The notes under the pieces were generated by a model that had not been told where the DNA came from, ran no database searches, and worked only from the letters and a program-made list of their open reading frames with translations. Source: Planctomycetota bacterium (lineage in GTDB: Bacteria; Planctomycetota; Planctomycetia; Pirellulales; Lacipirellulaceae). From it: 64,000 nucleotides of DNA. The stretch is from the NCBI GenBank assembly GCA_029781135.1, contig JAKOXH010000029.1, positions 23,754-87,753 on the forward strand, read 5' to 3'. A program made the translations under genes and the position numbers. Below are positions 25,604 through 33,642 of the stretch, in pieces; position 1 is the stretch's first letter; every line of letters starts with the position of its first letter.

Positions 25604-26637
25604 TCGCTTCCGCTCACGATTCCTTCAATGGTCGACATCCGCCACAACGGCTGCGAGCGGAAGAAAATCCGCCCTGCCACACTGCTTTGCGGCACCAAGC
25701 ATAGCTGTTGCCATTCACTTAGATTCAGCCGAGCACCAGTAGGAATAAACCCGTCGCCCGGTATGAACAGGCGGCCTTCCGGCACCACGAAACCACTTTC
25801 CATTTTCGCAACAATTTGCGTCGGTGGGCGTTCGGGCACCGCCACGTCATCAACGTATAGCTTGTCGCCTTTCACCTGCACATGTTGCCCCGCCACCGCC
25901 GCCACCCGGTCAATCGTCCGATTCTGCAGCACGTACCGCGTGTGATTGTTCGTTCCCGTAAGTGTGGTATTGGGCACCGCATACAAGACGTAGTCGCCGG
26001 GTTTAACGTGGGCCAGCGGGTTGTACCACAACACATCATTCTCCGCGAAAATGGAAATGTGGTGATTGATCTGAATCGGCACGGCAAACCGGGAAATGCC
26101 TAGCCCAATCGGCGCGTAAATCCCAAAGGCGATCGCGGCCGAACACACCAGCATGAACGCTAGCCGATCGCCCACCGTCGCGAATCGACCAACGAGTGCG
26201 TCGACCGCACTTGCGACGTGCGTGGCAAACGCCAACCCCAAAAACATGCTGCCGAGCGACGTGCCGAAGAAGACCAGCGCCGGCACCAGGCAGCCAATGT
26301 ACGCTGTGAAGAACAGGCCGCCGCGCGCCGCATTGCCGCGGTATCGATGTGCCCACCCGGGCACGATGCAGCGGAGCATCGTATCGAGCGTGAAATCGGT
26401 CTGATCAAACCGCGTGACGAGTTCACGAAATGGGCGGGCCGCCGCGTCGCGATGGTTCTCCAGCCACCGCCGCAACGACCACCAGCGGCTCCATATCCGC
26501 GGCACGCTCTTGGAAACCCGTCCAGCCCGCGGTGGATGCACGTCGATCGTCGCCGACGCCAGCGCGAGCAGCCCACCACACCGCGCGCACCGCCCGCTCC
26601 CCGGCATGTTCTCAAATTGACAACTTGGGCATTGCAT
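25600..26637 (-). CDS. Zinc-ribbon membrane protein with a signal-peptidase-I-like domain lacking catalytic residues
   Basis: 345 residues. A zinc ribbon opens the protein (CPSC at residues 3-6, CARC at 17-20), then a basic linker, hydrophobic segments at about 108-148 and 158-181, and a C-terminal domain of signal peptidase I type: SRFAVP at 182-187, VKPGDYVLY at 211-219, IDRVAAVAGQHVQVKGDKLY at 242-261, and VPQSSVAGRIFFR at 315-327. In active enzymes VPSGSM provides the Ser and KRV the Lys. Here they read VPIQIN and DRV, so both are missing. It probably cannot cleave; it may be a binding or assembly factor. It follows the Cys-rich gene by nine bases and overlaps the TPR gene. Confidence 0.75.
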   Translation of the reverse strand: MQCPSCQFENMPGSGRCARCGGLLALASATIDVHPPRAGRVSKSVPRIWSRWWSLRRWLENHRDAAARPFRELVTRFDQTDFTLDTMLRCIVPGWAHRYRGNAARGGLFFTAYIGCLVPALVFFGTSLGSMFLGLAFATHVASAVDALVGRFATVGDRLAFMLVCSAAIAFGIYAPIGLGISRFAVPIQINHHISIFAENDVLWYNPLAHVKPGDYVLYAVPNTTLTGTNNHTRYVLQNRTIDRVAAVAGQHVQVKGDKLYVDDVAVPERPPTQIVAKMESGFVVPEGRLFIPGDGFIPTGARLNLSEWQQLCLVPQSSVAGRIFFRSQPLWRMSTIEGIVSGSE

Positions 26638-26646
26638 ACCGCCTCG

Positions 26647-27591
26647 TCAATCAACTTCGCCTAACTTGATTTGTTCAAGATTATTGCCCAGGCGATAGAA
26701 GCGTTTACTCACAACATCGCGAATTACTGTGCCTGTGGGATAATTCAGCGTGAAAAGGCTTTCCGGCACTTCGTCGTTGACGGTCATTGCTTTCACGATG
26801 TGGACCGATGCGCGGTGGGCCTCGTTCGGCACTGGTGACGGCGAATTGGAATTGTACCCAACCGCTTCCGTCCGCCAGGGCATCCAAATGTTGTCGGCCA
26901 TCAGTCTAAAGTCACGAAGCGCGACACGGGACATGTTCCCCCAAGCCACAAACCGCACCGCACAGTCCAAAGCTGGATCGACCCACAACCGAACGCGGTC
27001 ATTCGATTCGATCACATGGCATGGCGCGCCCTCCACCGCTTCGAGCTTCGGTAACACTTTCCAACGCCAGCGTGCATCAAATACCCGCTGCAATAAGGGT
27101 ATCGTGCATGTATTCTTAGTGGCTGTGTATTCATCTTCAACCGAACCGCAAGGAATGCACGCGTTGCACAGGTAGATATCGGAATTCAGCCAATCCGACT
27201 TCTCAGGTTTTTGGTAGGCGTCTTTGAATCGAGCGTGAAAATCCTGTTGAAGATCGCCATTCCATGCCCAGGTGTACGAAGGATAAACCAATGATCCCTC
27301 ATGTTTATTACTCTGAATCTTCAAACGTTTCTCGTGTCGAAACGCATAGCGAGTTCTGCCGAACGTAACATGCCGCGTATTCTCGCAATAGCTTTCGGCA
27401 TTGAACACGTACTCAATATCCAGCGCCCACAGGCGATCAAACCGCCGCCGCATGAAGTCGTGCAACTGCTCGACTGATAAGTACGCTGTCTCATTGGTTG
27501 GCACCGGCGCCTCAATCGCCCTATTCGGCCGACTTTCGGCCGTACTCAAATCCGGCTCATACGGCTCGGCAATCATTGGGATCGGCGTCAT
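26647..27591 (-). CDS. Conserved-looking protein of unknown function with a Cys cluster
   Basis: A 314-residue protein without signal peptide or membrane segment. The first 35 residues are Pro/Glu-rich and probably disordered. The rest is beta-rich with many Trp, Tyr and Arg. The pattern (TRHVTFGRTRYAFRHEKR; LEAVEGAPCHVIESNDRVRL; RDFRLMADNIWMPWRTEAVG) faintly recalls LolA/DUF1571-type beta-sheet proteins, but I do not recognise the family. A CNACIPCG motif near residue 142 could bind a metal. Upstream lies a palindromic element, downstream the signal-peptidase-like gene after nine bases, so it should be part of the same transcription unit. Confidence 0.65.
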   Translation of the reverse strand: MTPIPMIAEPYEPDLSTAESRPNRAIEAPVPTNETAYLSVEQLHDFMRRRFDRLWALDIEYVFNAESYCENTRHVTFGRTRYAFRHEKRLKIQSNKHEGSLVYPSYTWAWNGDLQQDFHARFKDAYQKPEKSDWLNSDIYLCNACIPCGSVEDEYTATKNTCTIPLLQRVFDARWRWKVLPKLEAVEGAPCHVIESNDRVRLWVDPALDCAVRFVAWGNMSRVALRDFRLMADNIWMPWRTEAVGYNSNSPSPVPNEAHRASVHIVKAMTVNDEVPESLFTLNYPTGTVIRDVVSKRFYRLGNNLEQIKLGEVD

Positions 27592-27627
27592 CTTGAACTC
27601 CTATTGATCGCAGCAATGTGAAAACTT

Positions 27628-27702
27628 CTATGGGAGGCGTCTCCGACGCCGATGGCGGTTTCCAATGCAACGCGCGATCGGCCTCGGAGAGGCCTCCTAC
27701 AG
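27628..27702. repeat. Palindromic element, GGCGTCTCCGACGCC type
   Basis: Two 26-base ends (27628-27653 and 27677-27702) are inverted repeats with a few mismatches. Each is a hairpin: GGCGTC-TCC-GACGCC and GGCCTC-GGA-GAGGCC. It lies between the DUF2997 and Cys-rich genes. The pair at 62953-62994 is built the same way. Confidence 0.78.
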
Positions 27703-27733
27703 TCCTTAACTGGAACAAGTCTTGACATCATTC

Positions 27734-27946
27734 TTACCGCCGCTGCCGTACGTCGATGTGCGACTGCACGCTGCCCGTTTGCTCGGCCTCGTAGTATTCA
27801 TTCGTGAGTTGCCGCGATTCCTCGCGGCCGAGTATGCGTACGATGGCCTCGGCCTCTTCCAGGCAGCGTTTGCCTTTGAAGCCGATGGTATGGACCGTTA
27901 CACGCCCCTGGGCGTCGATTTCAATTTCCAATTCTTCCCGGGCCAT
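27734..27946 (-). CDS. DUF2997 family small protein
   Basis: A 70-residue protein starting MAREELEIEIDAQGRVTVHT. An in-frame start further upstream would read through a repeat, so this internal ATG is chosen. The pattern matches DUF2997: an acidic strand pair (EIEIDAQGRVTVHTIGFKG), an invariant Cys followed by Glu (GKRCLEEAEAIVRILG), and a C-terminal EYYEAEQ. DUF2997 genes are usually found beside DUF1257/Ycf35 genes, as here. Function unknown. Confidence 0.8.
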   Translation of the reverse strand: MAREELEIEIDAQGRVTVHTIGFKGKRCLEEAEAIVRILGREESRQLTNEYYEAEQTGSVQSHIDVRQRR

Positions 27947-27987
27947 TGCCGCCGTCCTTATTTCAGATTTCTGTAATTCAAAATTCG

Positions 27988-28128
27988 TTTGCCACAGAGG
28001 GCACAGAGAACACCGAGGAAAAATCCCAATGACCAAATCCCAATGACCAAGTGGCTAAAGTGGGAATTGGTCATTGGTGCTTGGTCATTCTGAATTTCCT
28101 CTGTGCCCTCTGTGTTCTCCGTGGCAAA
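27988..28128. repeat. Nested palindromic element (CACAGAG shell, AATGACCAA core)
   Basis: Outer arms TTTGCCACAGAGG (27988-28000) and CTCCGTGGCAAA (28117-28128) with CACAGAG units inside. The core is AATCCCAATGACCAA twice (28023-28050), facing TTGGTCATTGGTGCTTGGTC (28069-28088). It sits in the gap between the DUF1257-like and DUF2997 genes and has the same two-layer plan as 5224-5368. Confidence 0.8.
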
Positions 28129-28137
28129 ACTCTTCTC

Positions 28138-28240
28138 GCCGCTCGCTCCTCGCTGCTGCATGAGGCCCCCGGCGTTTGGACGGCGTGGCCGCCGCCGCTA
28201 ATCGCTCGATCCTATCCTCGCCGCTCGCTCCTCGCGCCTC
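28138..28240. repeat. Two copies of the GCCGCTCGCTCCTCGC repeat
   Basis: GCCGCTCGCTCCTCGC occurs at 28138-28153 and 28220-28235; between them 28178-28196 is an inverted copy of 21533-21551. The same repeat is translated inside mqnA at 3334-3375. The second copy lies just after the TAG stop of the DUF1257-like gene (28243-28245). Confidence 0.65.
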
Positions 28241-28242
28241 TC

Positions 28243-28701
28243 CTACCAATTCCTCACTCGAATTTTCACCGTCTGGTCCTTCGTTACCTGCTCATCGACG
28301 ATCGTCATGTTGCGTTGTTTGAGTTCCGTCACGATCCGGTGATACGCATACTGCTGAGTGACCCGACCGATCAGCTCCTCACCCAGCCGGCGCAGCTCGG
28401 CCTTCGATAGTCCGTTGCCTTCCATGCACAGCTTGAGTGCCCCGCGGGCATCGCGGCTGAAAATCGCGCGCACGCCGTCGCGCTCGACCACGATCTGCTC
28501 GCTGGTGCCCGCCGTGCCTTGCAGAATATCGCTGTCTTCGACCTCGATCTCCTCGCGATTCGTCCCGGTGACCTGTCGGCCCTCGATCGAACCTTGCTGA
28601 ACCGTGGCAAAACCAATCGATCCCACCGCCGCCGTCACCGCGGCCGTAATCGCCGGCCAATTCGCAATGATGATCGGCGTAATGACCATGACCGTGCTCA
28701 T
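28243..28701 (-). CDS. DUF1257 / Ycf35-like protein
   Basis: A 152-residue protein. The C-terminal third matches the DUF1257/Ycf35 pattern: LIGRVTQQYAYHRIVTELKQ followed by RNMTIVDEQV and ending TVKIRVRNW. The middle (IVVERDGVRAIFSRDARGAL) is beta-rich as in that family. The first 35 residues are unusually hydrophobic (MVITPIIIANWPAITAAVTA), which plastid Ycf35 lacks; this could be a membrane anchor. Flanked by the Ycf46-like ATPase and the DUF2997 gene. Ycf35 is conserved in cyanobacteria and red algal plastids with no established function. Confidence 0.72.
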   Translation of the reverse strand: MSTVMVITPIIIANWPAITAAVTAAVGSIGFATVQQGSIEGRQVTGTNREEIEVEDSDILQGTAGTSEQIVVERDGVRAIFSRDARGALKLCMEGNGLSKAELRRLGEELIGRVTQQYAYHRIVTELKQRNMTIVDEQVTKDQTVKIRVRNW

Positions 28702-28737
28702 CGTTCACCGTTCCTTTCTGAGAATCTCAAATCATTC

Positions 28738-28830
28738 CTGGGTGGGATGTGCTCGCGGCAAAGCCGCGTGAGCATGATTGTGGCGTTGTATCCCATGCCC
28801 ACGCCGCGGCGGCGAGGGCATGCCACCCAG
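28738..28830. repeat. Palindromic element, GGGTGGCATG type
   Basis: Ends CTGGGTGGGATGTGCTCGC (28738-28756) and GCGAGGGCATGCCACCCAG (28812-28830) pair with two mismatches in 19. Inner hairpins are GCTCGCGGC/GCCGCGTGAGC and a GCCGCGGC core. Same family as 16490-16581. It fills most of the 149-base gap between the ATPase and DUF1257-like genes. Confidence 0.82.
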
Positions 28831-28850
28831 TTAGATTTTCCTCTGACCAT

Positions 28851-30584
28851 CTAAAATTCGATCTTCCGCCGCGATTCATCCGTCGCCTGGGCAATCACGC
28901 CCGATGCCGGCCGCGAACGCCCCATCGCCCAGGTACGCAGGCGATTCAATTCCTCGCTCATCGTCTTGGAAAGCGGCACTGTTTCGGCAATGGCCGTTTT
29001 CAAAACTGCCGTGCTCAACTCGGTTTGGCTGCTGAACGCATCGAATAGGCCGGCGATGACCGCCTCTTCAATTTCCGCGCCGTTGAATCCTTCACTCACG
29101 CGAGCAAGTTCCGCCAAATCGAATTTCGTCGGTTCGCGGCCACGCTTGGCGATGTGGATACGGAAGATTTCCTGTCGCTCGAGAGGGGTCGGCAAATCGA
29201 CGAAGAAGATTTCATCGAGCCGACCTTTTCGCAACAGTTCGGGCGGTAAGTTGCTGATGTCGTTCGCAGTCGCGATGACAAACACCGGCGACGTCTTCTC
29301 CGACAACCACGTAAGTAGCGTGCCGAACACGCGGGCCGCTGTGCCACCGTCGCTGCCGGCCGATCCTGCCGCCCCCGCAAGTGCTTTGTCGATTTCATCG
29401 ACCCACAGAATTACGGGCGCGACACTCTCGGCCACTTGAATGGCCCGGCGAATGTTCTCTTCGCTCGAACCCACGAGGCTGCTGAACATCCGGCCGACAT
29501 CGAACCGCAACAGCGGCAGGCCCCACAGGCCCGAAACCGCCTTGGCGCACAGACTTTTGCCGCAACCTTGCACGCCCAAGAGCAGCACCCCGCGCGGCGA
29601 AGGCAGGCCGAATTTGTGCGCCCGCTCGGTGAACGCCACCGACCGTTTGCGCAACCAATCCTTCAGGTTTTCCAAGCCAGCAACATCGGTGAATTTCTCT
29701 TGAGCCTCATAGTATTCGAGCAGGCCGCTCTTCTTGATGACCTGCTGCTTCTCGCTGAACACGATGTTCACATCATCCGCGGTAAGCTGACCATCGGTGA
29801 CAAGTGTTTTAGCGAATACGTTTTCAGCTTCCTTCAGTGTGAGGCCGCGCGCAGCGCCCAACAATCGTTCGCGCCCCTCGGCGGGCAAGTCGATCTTCAC
29901 CTTGGGGTTTGTCTTCACATCCTCGACGATGCGATCCAGCAGCTTGTTGAATTCCTCGGGGCCCGGCAAACCGAAGTCGATGACCGTCACGTCCTTTGAA
30001 AGTTCCGGCGCGATCCGCATCAGCGGCGACGTGATGACAATCGTCTTGTACGTATCGCGCAAATGATGAGCCACGTCGCGGAGCCGACGGATCACCGAGA
30101 GGTTGCACCGCTCATCTTCCGTAAAGCGGTGAAAATCCTTGAAAAGGTAAATCGCTGGCTCAACTTGATGGATCACTGCATCGAGCGCCGCGAGCGGATC
30201 ACTCGTGCTGCCACCGCCCGACTTCGCGTGTTGCGGCTCGCTTCCCGATTTCACAATGCCTTGCGTAATCGTCCACACGAACAAATTCTTATTGCGTGCC
30301 GCCGCAATCTCCCGCAGGCATCGCTCAACGCGTTCCTCTTCCCACGTCACCACATACACAATTGGGTACCGAGCACGGACCAATACGTCCAATTCTTGTG
30401 CGGCCGAATGGCACCGCGGCCCAGGAGTCTGCACGACCTTCGCACTGCCAGCCACGGTCTTGGAAACAACCGCCGCCGGTGACGACACTTCAGCAGCCGG
30501 GCGAACCGCCTTCGGTGCTGGAGCCAGCGGTCGTTGCGTCGGCACAGGCGCTCGGCCATCGTTCTTCGTCGGTTGCTCAGCCAT
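28851..30584 (-). CDS. Ycf46-like AAA+ ATPase
   Basis: A 577-residue cytosolic AAA+ protein. Residues 1-60 are Pro/Ala-rich and disordered. The N-terminal domain carries the Ycf46 hallmark LDVLVRARYPIVYVVTWEEE (about 65-84) and a degenerate first ATPase-like fold (AIYLFKDFHRF). The C-terminal AAA module has Walker A GVQGCGKS (337-344), a pore-loop region near FDVGRMFSSLVGSSEENIR, Walker B ILWVDEIDKA (392-401), and sensor/arginine-finger residues in FVIATANDISNLPPELLRKG. It overlaps the preceding small gene by eight bases. Plastid and cyanobacterial Ycf46 has no settled function. Here it is probably the motor of the operon. Confidence 0.87.
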   Translation of the reverse strand: MAEQPTKNDGRAPVPTQRPLAPAPKAVRPAAEVSSPAAVVSKTVAGSAKVVQTPGPRCHSAAQELDVLVRARYPIVYVVTWEEERVERCLREIAAARNKNLFVWTITQGIVKSGSEPQHAKSGGGSTSDPLAALDAVIHQVEPAIYLFKDFHRFTEDERCNLSVIRRLRDVAHHLRDTYKTIVITSPLMRIAPELSKDVTVIDFGLPGPEEFNKLLDRIVEDVKTNPKVKIDLPAEGRERLLGAARGLTLKEAENVFAKTLVTDGQLTADDVNIVFSEKQQVIKKSGLLEYYEAQEKFTDVAGLENLKDWLRKRSVAFTERAHKFGLPSPRGVLLLGVQGCGKSLCAKAVSGLWGLPLLRFDVGRMFSSLVGSSEENIRRAIQVAESVAPVILWVDEIDKALAGAAGSAGSDGGTAARVFGTLLTWLSEKTSPVFVIATANDISNLPPELLRKGRLDEIFFVDLPTPLERQEIFRIHIAKRGREPTKFDLAELARVSEGFNGAEIEEAVIAGLFDAFSSQTELSTAVLKTAIAETVPLSKTMSEELNRLRTWAMGRSRPASGVIAQATDESRRKIEF

Positions 30585-30792
30585 CTTCCGAATCGCCCTC
30601 GTTCATAATTTGTTGATACTCAGCCGGTGCTGCACCGCTACTTGCGATCATACGCCGCCGCACCAGTTCATCGCAGCCCCCCTGCAATTCGTCGAGCAAT
30701 TCCAGTACTTCCAGCGACGTGCCGAACACGCAAATCCGCCCGTCGGGCAGTAGTTCGATTTCCGTGATGTTTGTCTCGTCGGTCGCGTCCAT
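30577..30792 (-). CDS. Small acidic protein between the radical SAM and ATPase genes
   Basis: A 71-residue acidic protein (MDATDETNITEIELLPDGRI). Beta-strands (ITEIELLPDGRICVFG) are followed by a helix (SLEVLELLDELQGGCDELVR) and a disordered acidic tail ending NEGDSEDG. The layout, two strands, a helix and one Cys after GG, is reminiscent of DUF2997, so it may be a diverged relative. It starts four bases after the radical SAM stop and overlaps the ATPase start by eight bases, so tight co-translation is likely. It could be the substrate of the radical SAM enzyme, but this is only a hypothesis. Confidence 0.7.
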   Translation of the reverse strand: MDATDETNITEIELLPDGRICVFGTSLEVLELLDELQGGCDELVRRRMIASSGAAPAEYQQIMNEGDSEDG

Positions 30793-30795
30793 CGA

Positions 30796-31626
30796 TCAAT
30801 CAACCACATTCAGACCCTTGGATATCGCCAACTCAGCAGCCGCGTCGGCAACTTGTGGCTCGAGCGGCTCCGCCATTTCCGCGTAGTGTGCCGCCAGCCA
30901 ACGCGGACGGTAACCGCCACGAATGCTGAACTTCACGTCTGGCATCATCGCCGATAAGTGATCGACAATCGGTCGATAGCAGCAGTCGAAATGCCCGGGC
31001 AGCAGCAAATGCCGTACGATGAGGTCGCCTTGTCCGGCGGCAAGCTTTAAGTTTCGCGAAATCACCTCCACGTAGCGGTCCACCTTCGCTAGCCGCTTGG
31101 CGCACACGTTGTTGCCAAACTTAAAATCGGCTACATATATGTCGACTATTCCCTCCAGCAGTGCGAAGGCCGCTGGGGTGCCGTAGAAATCGCTCTTCCA
31201 CACGACGGATGGCAAATCTTCGCAACCAGCCATTGCCCGCAGAATCGCCGGCAGGTGAATCGTCGGCTCGCCGCCCACCCACTGAATATTCTTCGCCCCG
31301 CGGCTCCTTCCCCAGGCGATTGCCTCTTGCAAGAACGAAGACGTCAGTTCGGTGCCAATCGCCGGATTGAATGCGTTTATTTCGGCGATGCAAAAGCAGC
31401 ATCGCAAATCGCAGCCCGATAAATAGAAGAGATGCGACGGAATGAGTTCGACTTCCTCGCCCAACTCGACACGATGGCGAAACACCCGCGCCGTGCAGCC
31501 CGCTTTGCAAGGCCCGAGCTCCGCAGCACGCCGATTGACGCCGCAGCGGTGTTCGCACAACGAACACGCTTCATAGTGTTGTTCAGCGCGAGCCAGCCGC
31601 TCGCGTTCGATCGCTGCCGCAATCAT
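30796..31626 (-). CDS. Radical SAM protein, PflA/AmmeMemoRadiSam-like
   Basis: About 276 residues from ATG 31624-31626, which has AGG seven bases upstream. The N-terminus is Cys-rich (CSLCEHRCGVNRR, then GPCKAGC), as in PflA-like proteins of the AmmeMemoRadiSam type. The SAM cluster motif is CDLRCCFC (CxxxCxxC) near residue 74 after HLFYLSG. A GGEPT motif follows (IQWVGGEPTIHLPAI), as do YVADFKFGN and IVRHLLLPGHFDCCYRP. It probably makes a glycyl radical or modifies a peptide. It is the first gene of the minus-strand array, four bases before a small acidic protein. Confidence 0.82.
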   Translation of the reverse strand: MIAAAIERERLARAEQHYEACSLCEHRCGVNRRAAELGPCKAGCTARVFRHRVELGEEVELIPSHLFYLSGCDLRCCFCIAEINAFNPAIGTELTSSFLQEAIAWGRSRGAKNIQWVGGEPTIHLPAILRAMAGCEDLPSVVWKSDFYGTPAAFALLEGIVDIYVADFKFGNNVCAKRLAKVDRYVEVISRNLKLAAGQGDLIVRHLLLPGHFDCCYRPIVDHLSAMMPDVKFSIRGGYRPRWLAAHYAEMAEPLEPQVADAAAELAISKGLNVVD

Positions 31627-31803
31627 CGCGCACCTGTGAATAAGGCCGCGTGCCTGGGGCTGCGTGCCCCTTGTTCCGATGAGTACACCCGGATTATAAG
31701 GAGCAAGGGTGCCAAATGTCAAAACTATTTACTGTAGCGGTTACCCACTTTCGCTGGTTTTCCGGGCATTTACCCCTTTACTACAGCCGGTAGTTTCCTT
31801 CCG
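31627..31803. promoter_or_regulatory. Divergent promoter region upstream of the nine-gene array and the amidohydrolase
   Basis: About 180 bases separate the radical SAM gene (minus) from the amidohydrolase gene (plus). The promoter for the 31.6-23.7 kb array should lie here. 31713-31760 is AT-richer than its surroundings (AAAACTATTTACTGTAGCGG), but no motif can be assigned. Confidence 0.35.
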
Positions 31804-33483
31804 ATGCGTTTCCTGATAACTATTTTGGCTATATCTTCAATGCCGACTTCTGAGGCAGCCGCGAGGGAGCACGACAAATCCGCCTCGCTGCTCGTTACCG
31901 GCAACATTTGGACCGCCGATCGAAACCGCCCTACGGTCGAAGCTGTCGCGGCTAGCGGCGATCAAATCATTGCCGTCGGCAAGCGAAGTGAACTGCAGCA
32001 CCTATGCAACGACAGTACTCGCGTCATCGACGCCGGCAGCGGCCTGGTCGTCCCCGGCTTGATCGACTCGCACATCCATTTGGTCGATGGCGGTCTGCGA
32101 CTCGCCTCGGTACAGCTTCGCGACGCGAAGTCGCGCGAAGAATTCGTCCGCCGCATCGGCGAATTCACCAAGAAACAGACGTCCGGCACGTGGATCACCG
32201 GCGGCGATTGGGATCACACGCTCTGGGGCGGTGAATTGCCCGTGCGCGATTGGATCGACGCCGTCACGCCCGATAACCCAGTGTGGATCAACCGCTTCGA
32301 TGGCCACATGGCGCTCGCCAACACGGCGGCTTTGCGCGCGGTCAAGGTCGCCGACGACGCGAAAACGCCGGCGGGTGGTGAAATCGTTCGCGACTCGAAG
32401 GGCCGCCCCACCGGCATCTTCAAAGACAACGCCATGGCGCTCATCGACCGCGTACAGCCGGATCCCACCTTGCAGCAACAACTCGCTGCCACGGTGGCCG
32501 CGATGGATTACCTCGCCGCCCGCGGCGTCACCGCCGTCCATCACATGGGCAACTGGTCCCATGTTGATGTCTTCCGCCTTGCGGAACGCCGCGGCCTGAT
32601 GAAAACTCGCATCTACGCTTGCACGCCCTTGGAGCAGTGGGAGCGGCTCGCCCAGGAAGTCAAAGTCCACGGCCGCGGCAACGACTGGCTGCAAATCGGT
32701 GGATTGAAAGGTTTTGTCGATGGCTCGCTGGGCTCCCACACGGCCGCATTTCTCGAACCATTCAGCGATGCGCCAACCGATCGCGGCCTGCTCGTGAACA
32801 CGCCCGAAGATCTGGAGAAATGGACGCTCGGCGCCGACCGCGCTGGCCTACAGGTTGTTGTGCATGCAATCGGCGACCGCGCCATTCGCACGCAACTCGA
32901 TATCTATGAGCGCGTTGCCCAAGTGAACGGCAAGCGCGATCGGCGTTTCCGCATCGAACACGCCCAGCACATCGCACCGGCCGATCTTCCCCGGTTCGCA
33001 AAGCTCGGCGTCATCGCGAGCATGCAGCCCTATCATGCGATCGACGATGGGCGTTGGGCAGAGAAGGCGATCGGTGCCCAGCGCTGTGAAACAACCTATG
33101 CGTTTCGCTCGCTGCTCGATAGCGGTGCCCGCCTCGCATTTGGCAGCGACTGGTTCGTGGCTCCGCCCACTCCAATCGACGGAATTTACGCCGCTGTCAC
33201 TCGCCGCACGCTCGATGGCAAGAACCCGAACGGATGGGTGCCGCGGCAGAAGATCAACGTGGAAGAAGCGCTGCGAGCGTACACGATCGACGCGGCCTAC
33301 GCGGCCTTCAACGAAGCGAAGCTCGGCTCACTCGAACCAGGGAAACTCGCTGATCTCGTGATTCTCGACCGCGACCTATTCAAAACGCCGCCGCACGAAC
33401 TTAATATGGTGCCCGTCCGCATGACCATCGTCGGCGGCAAGGTCGTATATGAAAAAAATTCGACCCCTCAACCGCAAAGATAA
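31804..33483 (+). CDS. Exported amidohydrolase, YtcJ-like (amidohydrolase family 3)
   Basis: A 559-residue metal-dependent hydrolase. The N-terminus has a short signal-like hydrophobic stretch (RFLITILAISSMPTSEAAAR). Family 3 landmarks are GNIWTADRNRPTVEAVA, VPGLIDSHIHLVDGG with the metal-binding HxH, the TWITGGDWDH segment, KGFVDGSLGSHTAAF, QVVVHAIGDRAI, FRIEHAQHI, FGSDWFVAPP with the catalytic Asp, and a C-terminal PGKLADLVILDRD. It resembles LAF/YtcJ enzymes acting on N-substituted amides; the substrate is unknown. Nearest plus-strand neighbour is a ceramidase-like gene 160 bases downstream. Confidence 0.88.
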   Translation: MRFLITILAISSMPTSEAAAREHDKSASLLVTGNIWTADRNRPTVEAVAASGDQIIAVGKRSELQHLCNDSTRVIDAGSGLVVPGLIDSHIHLVDGGLRLASVQLRDAKSREEFVRRIGEFTKKQTSGTWITGGDWDHTLWGGELPVRDWIDAVTPDNPVWINRFDGHMALANTAALRAVKVADDAKTPAGGEIVRDSKGRPTGIFKDNAMALIDRVQPDPTLQQQLAATVAAMDYLAARGVTAVHHMGNWSHVDVFRLAERRGLMKTRIYACTPLEQWERLAQEVKVHGRGNDWLQIGGLKGFVDGSLGSHTAAFLEPFSDAPTDRGLLVNTPEDLEKWTLGADRAGLQVVVHAIGDRAIRTQLDIYERVAQVNGKRDRRFRIEHAQHIAPADLPRFAKLGVIASMQPYHAIDDGRWAEKAIGAQRCETTYAFRSLLDSGARLAFGSDWFVAPPTPIDGIYAAVTRRTLDGKNPNGWVPRQKINVEEALRAYTIDAAYAAFNEAKLGSLEPGKLADLVILDRDLFKTPPHELNMVPVRMTIVGGKVVYEKNSTPQPQR

Positions 33484-33494
33484 CTGTTGCTTAC

Positions 33495-33622
33495 CACCAC
33501 GGCACGACGCACGATGCGAGAATTACCAATTTCCAAATCCCAATGACCAAACAACGCAGCGGATGCCTTTGATCATTGGTACTTGGTCATTGCCATGTCG
33601 TGCTCGTCGTGCCGTCGTGGTG
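33495..33622. repeat. Nested palindromic element (CACGGCACGACG shell, AATGACCAA core)
   Basis: The outer arm CACCACGGCACGACG (33495-33509) pairs with CGTCGTGCCGTCGTGGTG (33605-33622) apart from a three-base bulge. The core is AATCCCAATGACCAA (33536-33550), facing TGATCATTGGTACTTGGTCA (33570-33589). The core family matches 5224-5368, 27988-28128 and 63677-63753, but the shell differs. Confidence 0.75.
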
Positions 33623-33642
33623 AATTTCAAAGGACAACTACA

